Shown piece after piece: positions 32,604 through 39,410 of a stretch of DNA of 64,000 nucleotides (position 1 is its first letter; the number at the start of each line of letters is the position of its first letter). Location: NCBI RefSeq assembly GCF_018130615.1, contig NZ_JAFCKB010000004.1, positions 372,001-436,000 on the forward strand, given 5' to 3'. Below the pieces are notes generated by a model. That model did not search any database and was not told where the DNA came from. It saw only the letters and a list, made by a program, of their open reading frames with translations. This DNA comes from Bradyrhizobium manausense (lineage in GTDB: Bacteria; Pseudomonadota; Alphaproteobacteria; Rhizobiales; Xanthobacteraceae). Position numbers and translations under genes: made by a program.

Positions 32604-32976
32604 GCCTTCAACGGACGCACCTCGCATGGCGTGATCGTAAAGACCTACAGCGTGGTCAACCTGGCTGTAAAAGATGCGGCGCGGCGCTACAGCCCGGCCG
32701 AAGTAGTATCAGTAGAGCGCGAGGTAGTAAGCGGCATCCCGGGCCACATCTCGACCAGCTACGTGGAGCGCCAGAACCTGACCCTGCCTGTACGTGTCCC
32801 ACTACAACCTCTGCCGGGTCCATGAGGCTCTGCGGACCACGCCAGCGGTCGCGCTGGGCATTGTTGATCGCGTCTGGACGATTGGGGATTTGATTGATGC
32901 GGTGCTGCCGCAGGAGCCGAACCGGCCTATTCGGGTAAAGCGAAGCTTCCGCGTAATCGAGGGCGGCAAGAAGTGA
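32604..32976 (+). pseudogene. Internally deleted IS1-like transposase C-terminal half (copy 2)
   Basis: Translated pieces DAFNGRTSHGVIVKTYSVVN, STSYVERQNLTL and then, in another frame, SHYNLCRVHEALRTTP and FRVIEGGKK match the C-terminal half of IS1-type DDE transposases. About 35 codons corresponding to the RRFTRLTNGFSKKLDNH region of copy 3 are missing between the two pieces and the frame is shifted. The N-terminal half is absent. The element is not functional. Confidence 0.8.
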
Positions 32977-33047
32977 GGTAAGGTCTTGATTGTATTACAC
33001 TTACCTAAAGTATTGAAAAATAAAGAGGAATCTATTATATTCGTGCT

Positions 33048-33536
33048 ATGAGCGCAACTTCACAGGTTTATAGTTCCCGTTCGATTGCCAACTATTTGTT
33101 GGAGCAATGTGGCGCGCGCGGTGGTCTGGACCCCCTCCAAACCATTAAACTGACGTACATTGCTCACGGCTTTCATCTTGGCTTTTATGACGACCCGCTG
33201 ATTGAGGATGACGTCGAAGCTTGGAAGTACGGACCTGTTGTTAGGCCCGTCTACTCGATGGTTCCCTACGGCAGTTCAAAGGTTACGCAGCCAATTACTC
33301 TTGAGCGCCCCAATCTCACTGCCCGGGATAAGGGTTTGGTTGATGCAATCATCCAAAACTATTCCGGGCTGAGCGGCTTGTATCTCTCAAGCCTGACTCA
33401 TCAACAGGGGACACCTTGGGCGATCACTTGGCAGAGGTTCGGCCAAAATGCCGTCATTCCTCGTGAACTAATTCGCGAGCACTACAAGCGGGTGATTGCT
33501 GGTGGAAGCGCAGCCGTCGGCACTCTCGGGCTCTGA
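33048..33536 (+). CDS. Panacea-domain (SocA/DUF4065) antitoxin-like protein
   Basis: A 162-residue protein with the DUF4065/Panacea fold: residues 8-60 (IANYLLEQCG, LDPLQTIKLTYIAHGFHL) and 60-90 (EDDVEAWKYGPVVRPVYS) carry the usual EAW.YGPV motif. Panacea proteins are antitoxins able to neutralise many unrelated toxins, and SocA is a proteolytic adaptor for its toxin. The gene overlaps by 35-41 bases the next gene, which encodes a small membrane protein, so the pair is probably a two-gene toxin-antitoxin operon (inference). AT-rich DNA (32990-33040) lies upstream and differs from the core. Confidence 0.85.
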   Translation: MSATSQVYSSRSIANYLLEQCGARGGLDPLQTIKLTYIAHGFHLGFYDDPLIEDDVEAWKYGPVVRPVYSMVPYGSSKVTQPITLERPNLTARDKGLVDAIIQNYSGLSGLYLSSLTHQQGTPWAITWQRFGQNAVIPRELIREHYKRVIAGGSAAVGTLGL

Positions 33537-33912
33537 TCCCGTCCCTAATGTCCCGCCACCGCCGCCAGCGAACGGCGGTGGGGATGATTCTTTCGCACGA
33601 AAAGAAGCGGATTTTCTCAATCGTAAGGGCGAGTCACTAACCACCTGGGCTGCCGCGAACAAAATTCGCCGCGACGAATTTCTGCGCCACTGCTTCTTCT
33701 ACGGAATATCCGTCCTGATTATTCTTGCCGTGATCCTGTTCGGATCAACCCTGTGCATATGGGTTTGGCACCTAGTCGCACCAGACAAATGGCGATGGCT
33801 CTCCGCGTCAGAACTGGAAAAGGTCCAAGTGTTGGTCTTTAGCGGTGCGGCTAGTTCGCTGGCGACGGTGCTCGGTAAGCGCATACTTGGTACGGACGAT
33901 CCAAAACCGTAG
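33502..33912 (+). CDS. Small membrane protein overlapping the Panacea gene, candidate toxin/effector
   Basis: A protein of about 136 residues with a Pro-rich N-terminus (PNVPPPPPANGGG), a basic stretch (NKIRRDEFLRHCFFYGIS) leading into one strong membrane helix (residues about 66-90), WHLVAPDKWRWLSASE between, and a second weaker hydrophobic helix (VQVLVFSGAASSLATVLG). There is no internal Met; it must start at GTG 33502 or TTG 33496, inside the 3' end of the Panacea gene. The two-helix layout recalls SLATT-like or membrane-depolarising effectors, but membership is unproven. Overlap and context suggest it is the Panacea-neutralised partner. Confidence 0.6.
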   Translation: MEAQPSALSGSDPVPNVPPPPPANGGGDDSFARKEADFLNRKGESLTTWAAANKIRRDEFLRHCFFYGISVLIILAVILFGSTLCIWVWHLVAPDKWRWLSASELEKVQVLVFSGAASSLATVLGKRILGTDDPKP

Positions 33913-33933
33913 TGTTCTAATCCCCCTCCGCGA

Positions 33934-34024
33934 CTGTCCTAATTAGGACAGCACCGAGAAACTGGGTACTGGCGTGTTTCCGACGTCAGTGGCCTAGTTT
34001 TGATTTTGGGAGTGGCCTGATTTG
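33934..34024. repeat. IS-end-like repeat block with a perfect palindrome
   Basis: Contains the perfect 16-bp palindrome TGTCCTAATTAGGACA (33935-33950), then GTGTTTCCGACGTCAGTGGC and GGGAGTGGCCTGATTTG. The latter parts match 28340-28385. The palindrome looks like two element ends joined head to head. Confidence 0.55.
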
Positions 34025-34099
34025 TTTGGCCAGACTGTCGGTATTCGACGCCAGGGCTGATCTGCTAGGGTCTTGTCGCCTCTGCAATAAGAGAGATGC

Positions 34100-34270
34100 A
34101 TGGCGTATCTATTTTGTCCGGCGTGCGGTCGTTGGAAAAGACGCGACAAATGCCCCGATTGCGGCGTCGTTACACGGTCCAGTTGGAAGGATATCCTCGC
34201 AGAACTTCATATCCAGCTAGCCTTTTGCGCGCTTGGGCTTCTCACATGTTGGTTATTCGGGTTTCGGTAG
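34100..34270 (+). CDS. Small zinc-ribbon protein with C-terminal membrane helix
   Basis: A 56-residue protein. The N-terminal half has two CxxC knuckles (FCPACGRWK and KCPDCGVV), a zinc ribbon; the C-terminal part (IQLAFCALGLLTCWLFGF) is a single membrane helix. AAGAGAG lies five bases before the ATG. The stop codon is directly followed by a family A terminator. It is a membrane-anchored zinc ribbon of unknown role, possibly a sensor or an accessory to a mobile element. Confidence 0.55.
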   Translation: MAYLFCPACGRWKRRDKCPDCGVVTRSSWKDILAELHIQLAFCALGLLTCWLFGFR

Positions 34271-34300
34271 GCCGCCGCTGTTGGTGGCCTCTCTCACTTC
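34270..34300 (+). terminator. Terminator after the zinc-ribbon gene (family A)
   Basis: GCCGCC/GGTGGC stem with the loop GCTGTT and tail CTCTCTCACTT, beginning at the stop codon. Sequence-related to the terminators at 32451 and 36007, including the following TCCACGC. Confidence 0.65.
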
Positions 34301-34424
34301 GGATCCACGCTTTCAAACGAATAGGTGAGCTTAGTTGTCATGGCGGCGGGGCGAGCGTTCCGCGCGCGCTGTGGTGACTACATGCCGCCCTCTCCCTTGT
34401 AGATCAGGTCTCAGCGCCGTCCGC

Positions 34425-34889
34425 GATGCCTTCGGCCCGAACGCATCGCATGGCGTCATCGAAAAGACCTACAGCGTAACCAACCTCGCCAAGGATGCCG
34501 TCACCCGCTACAGCCCGGCTCAAGTAGTAGCGGTAAGCCGTGACGTAGTATCAGGCGACCCGGAGCAGTACGTCTCGACCAGCTACGTCGAGCGCCAGAA
34601 CCTCACGCTGCGTATGGCGTCACGTCGGTTCACGCGATTGACGAACGGCTTTAGCAAGAAGCTAGACAACCATATTGCGGCCGTCGCGCTTTAAGTCGCG
34701 CACTACAATCTGTGCCGTGTCCATGAAGTCCTTCGCATGACACCAGCGAAAGCGCTGGGGCTCGCCGACAAGACTTGGACCGTTGGTCAGCTTGTTGACT
34801 CTGCGCTCTCTGTGGCCCCCGCACTGCCCACTGAGACCCCGCCAGATCGGCGCCGGAAGTTCACGGTAATTCAGGGCGGCAAGCAATAG
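34425..34889 (+). pseudogene. IS1-like transposase C-terminal half with in-frame stop (copy 3)
   Basis: The most complete of the three remnants: DAFGPNASHGVIEKTYSVTN, STSYVERQNLTLRMASRRFT, LTNGFSKKLDNH, a TAA stop at 34692, then HYNLCRVHEVLRMTP and VIQGGKQ with a TAG stop. It matches the C-terminal half of IS1-type transposases found in Bradyrhizobium. The N-terminal half with the zinc finger and the first catalytic Asp is missing, so it cannot be active. Confidence 0.85.
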
Positions 34890-34943
34890 CGTCACCCTCA
34901 TAATTGCGATAGCCTCCCCCTACAACTAGGGGGAGGCTCCATT

Positions 34944-35417
34944 ATGGCTGCTGGGGAAATCGCCGCCGCTGTTACAGGCATTCGCGCGGCGCTCGATATC
35001 ACGAAGGCAATGGTAGGTTTGCGCGACGCTGAGGCGTTTCGCGCCAAGTCCATTGAGCTTCAAGGTGTCGTCTTGGACGCTTTCGAGAAGGCTATTGAGG
35101 CCCGCGAGGCGTATTCGGTGCAAGCTGATCGCATACGCGCACTTGAAACAGAAGTGGCTGATTTGAAAACATGGGACGCTGAGAAGCAGAAGTATGAATT
35201 GAAGCCAATCGGGCAGGCGAGCATGGCTCGCATTCTGAAGCCAGATGCACGCGGCACCGAACATCCGCATTGGCTTTGTCCAAATTGCTTCGAGCGTGGA
35301 AAGAAAACGCTTCTTCACAACTCGAATAGGATCGAGCGGGGCCACCTCCTTGTTGCCTGCAATGAATGCAAGCTTACCCTTCCTGTGAACCGGGATGTCA
35401 CCGACTGGGCTGATTGA
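34944..35417 (+). CDS. Hypothetical coiled-coil/zinc-ribbon protein
   Basis: A 157-residue protein. Residues 1-75 form a long helix (IRAALDITKAMVGLRDAEAF, then QADRIRALETEVADLK coiled coil). The C-terminal 50 residues contain CPNC and CNECK, a zinc ribbon. AGGGGGAGG stands eight bases before the ATG. Proteins of this shape are common beside prophage and transposon remnants; the function is unknown. It follows immediately after IS1-like copy 3. Confidence 0.65.
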   Translation: MAAGEIAAAVTGIRAALDITKAMVGLRDAEAFRAKSIELQGVVLDAFEKAIEAREAYSVQADRIRALETEVADLKTWDAEKQKYELKPIGQASMARILKPDARGTEHPHWLCPNCFERGKKTLLHNSNRIERGHLLVACNECKLTLPVNRDVTDWAD

Positions 35418-35560
35418 CACTGGCCTATTTCGCATCTGCGAGTGGCCTATTTCGGCCAGTACCATTGGGTTGGGCGCTGACCTTGGCCGGCACCAGAATT
35501 TGGGCGCTGCCCGCATCTGCCGCCAAGTGTCCCAAGTTGAAGTGTTCACTTTGGAACTGA
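35418..35560. repeat. IS-end-like repeat block
   Basis: GACACTGGCCTATTTCGC and GAGTGGCCTATTTCGGCCAG lie in tandem, followed by GCTGCCCGCATCTGCCGCC and AAGTGTCCCAAGTTGAAG. The latter pieces parallel 36308-36340 (GCTGTCCGCATTTGACCC, GAGGTGTCCCGG). No coding sequence was found here. Confidence 0.5.
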
Positions 35561-35636
35561 AGCCGCCCCGCCTGCATATTAAGCTTCGCAGATACTCGAA
35601 CCCAACGGTTAGGACCCGGAGCCACGAGGTTGCGTC

Positions 35637-35843
35637 ATGTCGAAACGCCGCCGTTTCAAACAGACCCTTTCGCTTGAAGACCGCCTTGCCCAAGAAGCCG
35701 AACGCCTCCGAGAAAAGGCCAAATCCCTCCCCCCAGGCCCTCAGCGTGAGGATGCCCTCCGCAAAGCCAGACAGGCTGAAACCGGCGCTCACATGAGCGA
35801 GTGGCTGAGATCGCCCGGCTTGCAGCCACCAGAGTCGTTCTAG
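35637..35843 (+). CDS. Hypothetical basic small protein
   Basis: A 68-residue charged helical protein (MSKRRRFKQTLSLEDRLAQE, ALRKARQAETGAHMSEWLRS) of a type often found in rhizobia. ACGAGG stands about seven bases before the ATG. It has no recognised domain. It is upstream of, and overlaps in another frame with, a second small open frame that ends at a terminator. Confidence 0.6.
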   Translation: MSKRRRFKQTLSLEDRLAQEAERLREKAKSLPPGPQREDALRKARQAETGAHMSEWLRSPGLQPPESF

Positions 35844-36007
35844 CAACCAAAGCCGCCGAAGCCGAAGCGATGCAAACACTGACCGGGATCGCCAAGGAAT
35901 CCGTCTTCAAAGGCGAGCGGCCAGATCTGGCTGTGGAAGTACGCTCGACGACTGCACGGTTGTTCCGCGTTTCCATCATCGCTCGGAACGCGAGCACCAA
36001 GCAATAA
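35801..36007 (+). CDS. Hypothetical small protein, start uncertain
   Basis: An open frame of 68 codons from GTG 35801, or 45 codons from ATG 35870 (MQTLTGIAKESVFKGE...). It is supported mainly by its end: the TAA is directly followed by a family A terminator, just as in the zinc-ribbon gene. It overlaps the preceding gene by 43 bases if it starts at GTG. No domain recognised. Confidence 0.35.
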   Translation: MAEIARLAATRVVLATKAAEAEAMQTLTGIAKESVFKGERPDLAVEVRSTTARLFRVSIIARNASTKQ

Positions 36008-36037
36008 GGCCGCCTCCGTTGGCGGCCTCCCTCATTT
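36007..36037 (+). terminator. Terminator, third member of family A
   Basis: Stem GGCCGCC/GGCGGCC with the loop TCCGTT, followed by TCCCTCATTT, beginning at a stop codon. Shares loop, tail and downstream GTCCACGC with the terminator at 34270. Confidence 0.75.
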
Positions 36038-36185
36038 GGGTCCACGCATTCAAGTGAATCTGTGGACTTCGTTTCAATGTCCTCGCTCCGCCCCTGCAGA
36101 TGTCTCTCTCCGGGACATGAACCTTGGCACGCGCTGTGCAGACTAATCCCTGCCGGGGTTTTGCATCCATCCCCCCGGGGCTGGA

Positions 36186-36226
36186 AAGCCGCCGTCCGCG
36201 ATAGATTTAAGCGGGCGGCGTTTTTG
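36186..36226 (+). terminator. Intrinsic terminator without an upstream gene
   Basis: GCCGCCGTCCGC and GCGGGCGGC pair around ATAGATTTAA, followed by GTTTTTG. No coding region lies between the terminator at 36007 and here, so a short non-coding transcript from about 36060 is possible. Confidence 0.6.
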
Positions 36227-36246
36227 CTCCATCCCCCGTCAATTTC

Positions 36247-36340
36247 TCAGTGTCCTAATTTCCCGGAATCGCCGTCCGAATTAGAACTGCACCGGAATTG
36301 GGGTGCTGTCCGCATTTGACCCGAGGTGTCCCGGTCCGGT
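36247..36340. repeat. IS-end-like repeat block at right border of accessory region
   Basis: CAGTGTCCTAATTTCCCGG, CCGAATTAGAACTGCACCGG, GGTGCTGTCCGCATTTGACC and GAGGTGTCCCGG. They repeat motifs seen at 32067, 33934 and 35518. This is the last such block in the window. Confidence 0.5.
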
Positions 36341-36404
36341 GGTTAGCGGATTGTGGCCGCGATATGGTTCCCCGGTTGGAACAACAACTTTAAGGGGGCG
36401 ACCA

Positions 36405-36659
36405 ATGAAAATTGCGACTGCTCTTGGAATTGTATTTCTGGCGTTTTCTTTTTCGTCTGCCTTTTCATCTGCCTTCTCATCTGCCTTGGCCCAAACGCAA
36501 TCGTGCAGCGCTCGGGCCGCTGAAGCGCAGATAACCTGCAAGGGCATGGGTTTTGACCTACAGCGATGCAATACGACCATCGCGGCTAGGTTGGCTCATT
36601 GCCGAGCCACTGGATGCTGGGTGACAACTACCGACAAATGCGGCTTCACGAAAAAATAA
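36405..36659 (+). CDS. Exported Cys-rich small protein
   Basis: An 84-residue protein with a signal peptide (residues 1-29) whose hydrophobic part contains a triplicated SSAF/SSAF/SSAL, encoded by a 12-bp tandem repeat at 36455-36490. The mature part of about 53 residues has six Cys (SCSAR, TCKG, RCNTT, HCRAT, GCWVT, KCGF), enough for three disulfides. AAGGGGG precedes the ATG. No family was recognised. The small Cys-rich exported form is like defensin-like peptides in shape only. Confidence 0.65.
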   Translation: MKIATALGIVFLAFSFSSAFSSAFSSALAQTQSCSARAAEAQITCKGMGFDLQRCNTTIAARLAHCRATGCWVTTTDKCGFTKK

Positions 36660-37001
36660 GCCATCAAGGCGGCGCGACAAACGGCGCGGGGGCGAAGAGA
36701 AAGGTTGCCCATCTGGCCGACAGACCGGTGATCTGATCGGCCTTCACGGACGCACAAAAAAGGCCCCAGCTCGCAGGGTTGGGGACATGAGCCGGGGCCA
36801 TTTGGGGTCTGCCCTTTGGGCAAAGGGCACCGGGAAAACTCGGCAATCCAGCAATTGTTCCAAACCCCAAAAGCAAAGAGCCACTGCTTTGAACAGCGGC
36901 CCTTCCGGGTTTCAAATTTTTCGAAATGAAGTTCCTTATTGCCTCCCCGGAGTTTCCGGTTTTTCCCGACTCTCGACCATGATTGTCGGGTTGCGCCCGC
37001 C
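36660..37001. other. Intergenic region with a minus-strand terminator
   Basis: No gene with supporting features was found. A minus-strand terminator lies at 36757-36783. A GC-rich hairpin (GCGCCCGCCTC and GGAGGCCGGGCGC) at 36993-37023 overlaps the stop codon of the membrane protein encoded at its right. Open frames here have no start signals and unusual composition. Confidence 0.5.
36757..36783 (-). terminator. Rho-independent terminator (minus strand)
   Basis: Read leftwards, CCCCAACCCTGCGAGCTGGGG is followed by CCTTTTTTG. It could end a transcript that includes the membrane protein gene at 37002-37181. Confidence 0.6.
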
Positions 37002-37181
37002 TCAATTGGCGGAGGCCGGGCGCTTCGCATCCCCCAGAATCAGCAGCGCCAGAGGCGCCAGGGGACCGACCGCGACGGCAATCCATAGCCACCTTCGCGG
37101 CGGCCTGTTGCGCTCGCGCGCCATGGCGCCTGCGAGCGGGATCGCCCCAATCGAGACAATGACGAAAAGCCAGAAGCCCAT
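37002..37181 (-). CDS. Small two-helix membrane protein
   Basis: A 59-residue protein with two hydrophobic helices (MGFWLFVIVSIGAIPLAGAM and WLWIAVAVGPLAPLALLIL) joined by the basic loop ARERNRPPRRW. The ATG at 37181 has GGAG six bases upstream; two earlier Met codons are in frame. It is probably an inner-membrane protein of unknown function. Confidence 0.6.
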   Translation of the reverse strand: MGFWLFVIVSIGAIPLAGAMARERNRPPRRWLWIAVAVGPLAPLALLILGDAKRPASAN

Positions 37182-37396
37182 GGCCATCTCCGCTGTGACG
37201 CGGCAGGATAGCATGAAAGCAACCAGCGGCCCCGCCCTCCGCAAATGTGAGGCGATGCTTCTTCGTCGAAGATGATGCGCATCAACGTCCCGAAGCGATG
37301 CCGCCGTCATAATTTCGCAATCCTTCGGCACTGAACTTTTCCGCGGCCGTCGCGCTTTCCTTCGGGGAGTGGGCTGTCGCAATGGGGAATCGGATC

Positions 37397-37564
37397 ATGA
37401 CGGAAAACACGCAGCACGATGCCGGCAGGCGCAATTCCCTGCTCCAGGCGGCGCTCGAGGAAATGGCGAAGTTCGAGCGCAGGGAAAGCGAGTTCCGCAA
37501 GAAGGATCGCGCGGAGCGTGCCGCCGATCTGCGCCTGCCCCTGGACGAGATCAAGGTGCACTAG
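37397..37564 (+). CDS. Hypothetical small charged protein
   Basis: A 55-residue helical protein (MTENTQHDAG..., LLQAALEEMAKFERRESEFR, LPLDEIKVH). The ATG at 37397 has GGGGA eight bases upstream; an ATG at 37382 is an alternative. No domain recognised. Confidence 0.5.
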   Translation: MTENTQHDAGRRNSLLQAALEEMAKFERRESEFRKKDRAERAADLRLPLDEIKVH

Positions 37565-37657
37565 GAAAGGCGAGCCGGATCCGGCCGTTGCCTACTGTGC
37601 ATGGGGTTGTTTTACGTCTTTGCCGGGATGCGCCGCTGCGGCCCGCCCCGTTCCCCG

Positions 37658-37747
37658 CTACATCAGCGCCAGCAGTACGATTCCGATCACCAACACCACG
37701 AAGCCAGCCGCCGTCGCGGCGGCGAATGACCGCTCTACCTTATCCAT
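37658..37747 (-). CDS. 29-residue single-helix membrane microprotein
   Basis: MDKVERSFAAATAAGFVVLV followed by IGIVLLALM: a short charged N-terminus and one membrane helix covering the remainder. GGGGTGG lies about five bases before the ATG. It is too short for usual gene finders. The composition and ribosome-binding site make it plausible, but no homologue search was possible. Confidence 0.45.
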   Translation of the reverse strand: MDKVERSFAAATAAGFVVLVIGIVLLALM

Positions 37748-37979
37748 GATGCCACCCCGCTTTCGGCGCGCCACGTATCCCCCATGGCTTCGCCGTGCGT
37801 GCAAAGTGTCGCCAACGGATGTGTCCTAAATTGTGCGGGGCGATGTCTGAATTGGGACGTGAGAGCGCCTCCCAACGTCGCCGCAAGCCACGCACAAGCT
37901 TGCGTAAGGCGCCCGTCAGCCGGATGCTCTAGCGTTGCTTTGCCCGGTGGACCAACGCCGGGCCTCCATACCCAGTCGA

Positions 37980-38012
37980 CCCCGCTCTCCGCCGAGCGGG
38001 GTCTTCTGTTTT
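37980..38012 (+). terminator. Orphan intrinsic terminator
   Basis: CCCCGCTC/GAGCGGGG stem (8 bp, perfect) with a 6-base loop and TCTTCTGTTTT tail. No protein gene on this strand ends nearby. Confidence 0.75.
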
Positions 38013-38084
38013 GGGCGGCCGAACGACGAGGCCGCCGAACCACGACGACCAGATTCCAACACGCCCCGTCAGGCTGTCGTAAGC

Positions 38085-38184
38085 TGAGAAGGCTACGGTC
38101 GTTCCGCTATGGTGTTGCAGCCCAGCACCTCAGCCTCCAATAACCTCCTGCCCCGCCCGGCTCTCCCCTGGCGGGGTTTTTTCT
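38085..38184 (+). ncRNA. Candidate small RNA with CCTCC motifs
   Basis: Upstream of a perfect terminator (stem CCCCGCC/GGCGGGG at 38151-38176, then TTTTTT) lies unassigned sequence with AGCCTCCAATAACCTCCTG. The two CCTCC motifs could pair with Shine-Dalgarno sequences, as in several rhizobial trans-acting small RNAs. The 5' end is not defined. It matches no RNA family that I recognise. Confidence 0.3.
38151..38182 (+). terminator. Orphan intrinsic terminator of the candidate small RNA
   Basis: Seven-bp GC stem CCCCGCC/GGCGGGG followed by six T. Very likely a working terminator; no protein gene precedes it. Confidence 0.8.
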
Positions 38185-38478
38185 TGTGCGATGGCGTGGA
38201 CCCATGGCCAGCGCTCCGCGTATCTCTTCCGTGGTTCTCCGACCATGAACAGAGTTCCTGGCCGGGGTGTTTGCGCGGTTCGGGCAGCGGTTCCATACGC
38301 GTGAAGACGCATCCGCCGGTTCCATCTTTCGGAATCCGAGTTCGCTTGTTTCGAGCTGGGCGCGCTTACTGAATTCCGATGAACTATCCTCGACTTAACG
38401 GCAAATTTTGCTTGTCGATGGAATATTCCGAACCCCAACATGTTGTCCGACATGGCAAGGTGAATCGTGGAGGTGACC

Positions 38479-38694
38479 ATGAATCACAGGGGCGTTGAGT
38501 TCACGGTTGCAAAGACGGCAGTCCCGGGCGTCTGGCAATGGCAGTTCCGGATCGGCGACGAGATCAAGTCAGGAAAGACCGAGACGAAGATCGACCTGTT
38601 GGCGATCCGTCGGGTGCAGTTGCGCATCGATCGGGAGCTGAAGGCCATCGGCCACGGCCTGACGCGTCGGGTTGAACGGCCGGACCGGGGCTAG
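38479..38694 (+). CDS. Hypothetical small protein
   Basis: A 71-residue soluble protein (MNHRGVEFTVAKTAVPGVWQ, then FRIGDEIKSGKTETKIDLLA). The type is often seen in Bradyrhizobium genomes. GGAGG lies five bases before the ATG. Its stop overlaps by four bases the stop region of the convergent gene. Function unknown. Confidence 0.65.
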   Translation: MNHRGVEFTVAKTAVPGVWQWQFRIGDEIKSGKTETKIDLLAIRRVQLRIDRELKAIGHGLTRRVERPDRG

Positions 38695-38933
38695 TCGGCG
38701 CTGGGCAGCCGCCGCATGGTGAATTCGATATCGCCGCCGGGCAGTTCGCGCCAAGTCTCGACTTCGCTCATATAACCGGCCTTGGGGTAGCGCGCGAAGA
38801 AGGCCTGCGCCCTTGCCCGCGCCGCGGCGCGCGGCAGGGTGAAGCTCTCACGCAGATAGCCGTCACCGGCTTTGGCGGCCGGCTTGCGCCGGCGCGCCAT
38901 CCGCTCGGCGAGGTCCCGCGGACGATCCGCCAT
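38691..38933 (-). CDS. Hypothetical small basic protein
   Basis: An 80-residue Arg/Ala-rich protein (MADRPRDLAERMARRRKPAA; later YPKAGYMSEVETWRELPGG, IEFTMRRLPSAD). GAGGAGG lies six bases before the ATG. The C-terminal part suggests a small soluble fold; family unknown. It is convergent with and overlaps the preceding gene by four bases. Confidence 0.6.
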   Translation of the reverse strand: MADRPRDLAERMARRRKPAAKAGDGYLRESFTLPRAAARARAQAFFARYPKAGYMSEVETWRELPGGDIEFTMRRLPSAD

Positions 38934-39032
38934 ATCTTGCCTCCTCAACGCAACACTGCGAGGAAATGTAGGATCAGGGCCCGGCGAAGGGGAGTCCCGC
39001 CGGAGGCGTCATCCGCCTCCGCGGAAGCGCGG

Positions 39033-39329
39033 TCAATTGGCCGCCGTGCCGGCCTTGGGCTTCTTGGGCGTGCCGGTGGCGGCCGAAGTCTTCGACGCCG
39101 GTTGCTTCGGCGGGTCGGCGCGCATTCCGCCCCAGGGATCGCTGGAGGCCTTGGCGTCCGGAATCTTCTTCAGCGTTTCCTTGTAGGCCTTCTCGCGCGC
39201 GGCATCCGCGGCTTTCTCGTCCTCGGACTTGGGCGGGCCATCCGCCATCAGATTGATATGGGGCGACTCCTGCGCGAAGGCCGGTCCAGCCACCAGCGCC
39301 AGCACCGCTGCCATACGGAAAACCTTCAT
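39033..39329 (-). CDS. Exported small protein with DPWGGMR motif (paralogue 1)
   Basis: A 98-residue protein with a signal peptide (MKVFRMAAVLALVAGPAFAQ) and a mature part containing DAAREKAYKETLKKIPDAK, SSDPWGGMRADPPK and a Pro/Lys-rich tail. It shares the K-A-Y-K-x2-L-x2-IP-x-x-K...DPW-x-G pattern with the protein at 41294-41527. AAGGAG lies six bases before the ATG. Probably periplasmic; function unknown. Confidence 0.7.
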   Translation of the reverse strand: MKVFRMAAVLALVAGPAFAQESPHINLMADGPPKSEDEKAADAAREKAYKETLKKIPDAKASSDPWGGMRADPPKQPASKTSAATGTPKKPKAGTAAN

Positions 39330-39410
39330 CACTCACTCCTTGATCATCGATAGGGGGCGCGGATACCACATCCTGTCCGTCTTCGCAGCGCCAGGCGCCG
39401 CGTCAATCCG

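Larger units (their letters stand above)
37748..38478. other. Long intergenic region with two plus-strand terminators
   Basis: About 730 bp without a credible protein gene. It contains two strong plus-strand intrinsic terminators (37980 and 38151) that belong to no protein gene, and so may end two small RNAs. The part 38190-38478 shows nothing recognised. Confidence 0.5.

Noticed and set aside
33048-33536. Panacea protein as a solitary phage regulator
   Set aside because: The overlapping downstream membrane gene and the absence of phage structural genes make the toxin-antitoxin reading more likely, though not proven.
36664-37092. A 142-codon minus-strand frame
   Set aside because: Composition is irregular, there is no ribosome-binding site, and it includes a terminator hairpin; the small membrane protein at 37002-37181 in another frame is better supported.
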